NCBI GenBank assembly: GCA_003280025.1
Contig: QCGD01000001.1
Span: 62,001-126,000, forward strand
Source: Prochlorococcus sp. AG-363-P06
Lineage (GTDB): Bacteria; Cyanobacteriota; Cyanobacteriia; PCC-6307; Cyanobiaceae
Length of the DNA: 64,000 bases
Direction of reading: 5' to 3'
Position numbers and translations under genes: made by a program. Numbering within the stretch: position 1 is the stretch's first letter; the number at the start of each line of letters is the position of its first letter. Below the pieces are notes generated by a model. The model was not told the DNA's origin. It saw only the letters and a program-made list of their open reading frames with translations, and did no database searches. This document shows positions 62,834 to 64,000 of this stretch, piece by piece.

Positions 62834-63547
62834 TTGGATTCTCAGACTCAAATGAAGCAAATAGTTGCTGATGCAGCTATTAAAGAAGTTGAAAGTGAAA
62901 TGATACTTGGCTTAGGATCTGGATCAACTGCTGCACTTATGATAAAAAGTCTTGCGGATGAAATTCACTCAGGCAAATTGAAACAAATAAGAGGAGTTGC
63001 GACCTCCTTTCAATCAGAAGTCCTCGCACTAGAACTTGAAATACCTCTTATTGACTTGGCATCGGTTTCTCGAATTGATTTAGCTATTGATGGGGCAGAT
63101 GAAGTAGACCCAGCCTTCCAATTAATTAAAGGAGGAGGAGCTTGCCATGTTAGAGAAAAGTTAGTGGCATCTAAAGCTGAGAAATTGTTAATTGTTGTTG
63201 ATGAATCCAAGATGGTACAAAATTTAAATAAAAGTTTTCCGCTCCCTGTAGAGGTCCTGCCAAATGCCTGGAAGCAGGTTAAGGATATGATTGCAGAAAT
63301 GGATGGAAGTTCTACTCTAAGGATGGCCAAAAAAAAAGCAGGACCTGTTGTTACTGATCAGGGTAACTTAATACTGGACGTATTTTTTAATGATGGGATT
63401 AAGAATCCCAAAGATATAGAAATGAGTATAAATAATATTCCAGGTGTCTTGGAAAATGGATTATTTGTTGATATTACAGATAAAGTTTTAGTAGGCAAAA
63501 TTGAGAACAATATGCCAGTAGTTTCCTCACCATCAAAAGTTGGCTAA
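62834..63547 (+). CDS. rpiA: Ribose-5-phosphate isomerase A
   Basis: A 237-residue RpiA interconverting ribose 5-phosphate and ribulose 5-phosphate in the Calvin and pentose phosphate cycles. [19 protein letters not shown], the [20 protein letters not shown] active-site region and [11 protein letters not shown] are diagnostic. TTG start at 62834; ATG at 62852 is an alternative six residues in. It overlaps the convergent hisD by 4 bases. Confidence 0.95.
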   Translation: MDSQTQMKQIVADAAIKEVESEMILGLGSGSTAALMIKSLADEIHSGKLKQIRGVATSFQSEVLALELEIPLIDLASVSRIDLAIDGADEVDPAFQLIKGGGACHVREKLVASKAEKLLIVVDESKMVQNLNKSFPLPVEVLPNAWKQVKDMIAEMDGSSTLRMAKKKAGPVVTDQGNLILDVFFNDGIKNPKDIEMSINNIPGVLENGLFVDITDKVLVGKIENNMPVVSSPSKVG

Positions 63548-64000
63548 TCTTCAAATCTTATTTGAACAGAATTAGCATGACTTTGAAGACCTTCACTTAG
63601 AGCGAGATTTATAATATCTAAACTATGAACTTTTAAACTTTCTTCGTTAAATTCTATTATTGAAGTATTTTTCATGAAAGTCTCAACTCCCAAAGAACCA
63701 CTGAATCTTGAATTCCCTGAAGTTGGTAAAGTGTGATTTGGCCCAGCCAGATAATCTCCAACAGCTTCAGGTGTCCATTTACCTAAAAATATCGCTCCTG
63801 CATTCTCAATACCTTTAATAATTTCTCTTGGATCATAAGTAATAATTTCTAAGTGTTCTGGCGCGAATTTATTGCTTAGTTCAATACATGATTCATAATT
63901 TTCGCAAATAACTATTAATCCCCAATTGTTGATGGATTGCATACAAATTTCTTTTCTTGGGTGATCCTCCATTGTTTTATATACCTCATCAAAAACCTCT
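63544..64000 (-). CDS. hisD: Histidinol dehydrogenase, C-terminal part (runs off the window)
   Basis: The reading frame stays open from its stop at 63544 to the window end, so the visible 152 residues are the C-terminal third of a protein of about 430. [51 protein letters not shown] and [20 protein letters not shown] are diagnostic of HisD, which makes the last two oxidations of histidine synthesis. The ATG at 63972 is internal, not the true start. Confidence 0.95.
   Translation of the reverse strand, partial: EVFDEVYKTMEDHPRKEICMQSINNWGLIVICENYESCIELSNKFAPEHLEIITYDPREIIKGIENAGAIFLGKWTPEAVGDYLAGPNHTLPTSGNSRFSGSLGVETFMKNTSIIEFNEESLKVHSLDIINLALSEGLQSHANSVQIRFED

Overview
The window looks like core chromosome of a high-light-type Prochlorococcus, or a very close marine picocyanobacterium. 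It is strongly AT-rich, has tight gene packing and many 1-4 bp gene overlaps, and carries cyanobacterial photosystem I genes (psaA, psaB, psaI, psaL). It also has a cyanobacterial NDH-1 subunit (ndhN), the circadian/redox protein LdpA, a ferredoxin-type glutamate synthase, an LL-diaminopimelate aminotransferase and zinc-free versions of ribosomal proteins L31 and L36. Clade is inferred from composition and gene content only.

Layout. 1-1590: partial tRNA, ldpA and ndhN on the minus strand. 1875-18015: one long plus-strand information-processing block, S10-spc-alpha ribosomal proteins, secY, adk, rpmJ, S13, S11, rpoA, L17, truA, L13, S9, L31 and release factor 1. S10, S14, L30 and infA are absent from their classical places; S10 sits with the str genes further on. 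18025-22822: HNH nuclease, alanine racemase, tRNA-Ser, a HAD hydrolase and a CbiG-CobJ fusion of the cobalamin pathway. 23156-30021: psaA-psaB with a structured leader, a GtrB-like glycosyltransferase, a small membrane HEAT-like protein, then psaI and psaL. 30080-32942: a short accessory stretch with a divergent NlpC/P60 and beta-lactamase-fold hydrolase pair, a 70-residue unknown protein, a serine-recombinase-like protein that lacks catalytic residues, and an AT-rich repeat-bearing intergenic region. 32943-38714: lipA, a YCII-like protein and gltB/glsF. 38913-43624: rpsL, rpsG, fusA, tuf, rpsJ. 43682-50966: Lon-domain protein, methyltransferase, pheA, DUF1997 protein, rnhB, rne, dapL, clpS. 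50982-55402: a minus-strand block with a B12-binding radical SAM protein, a family 2 glycosyltransferase and an ArnT-like glycosyltransferase broken by one in-frame stop, ending beside a tRNA-Thr. 55555-61496: small membrane protein, infB, ylxR, nusA, rimP. 61659-64000: HtrA/Deg protease, rpiA, and the 3' part of hisD running off the window.

Most genes are translation, transcription and photosynthesis housekeeping. The least explained parts are the catalytically dead recombinase-like protein with its partner ORF and upstream repeats (31748-32800) and the tRNA-adjacent glycan block with a nonsense-interrupted gene (52709-55499). Neither can be called a new system from sequence alone, but both are specific and testable.
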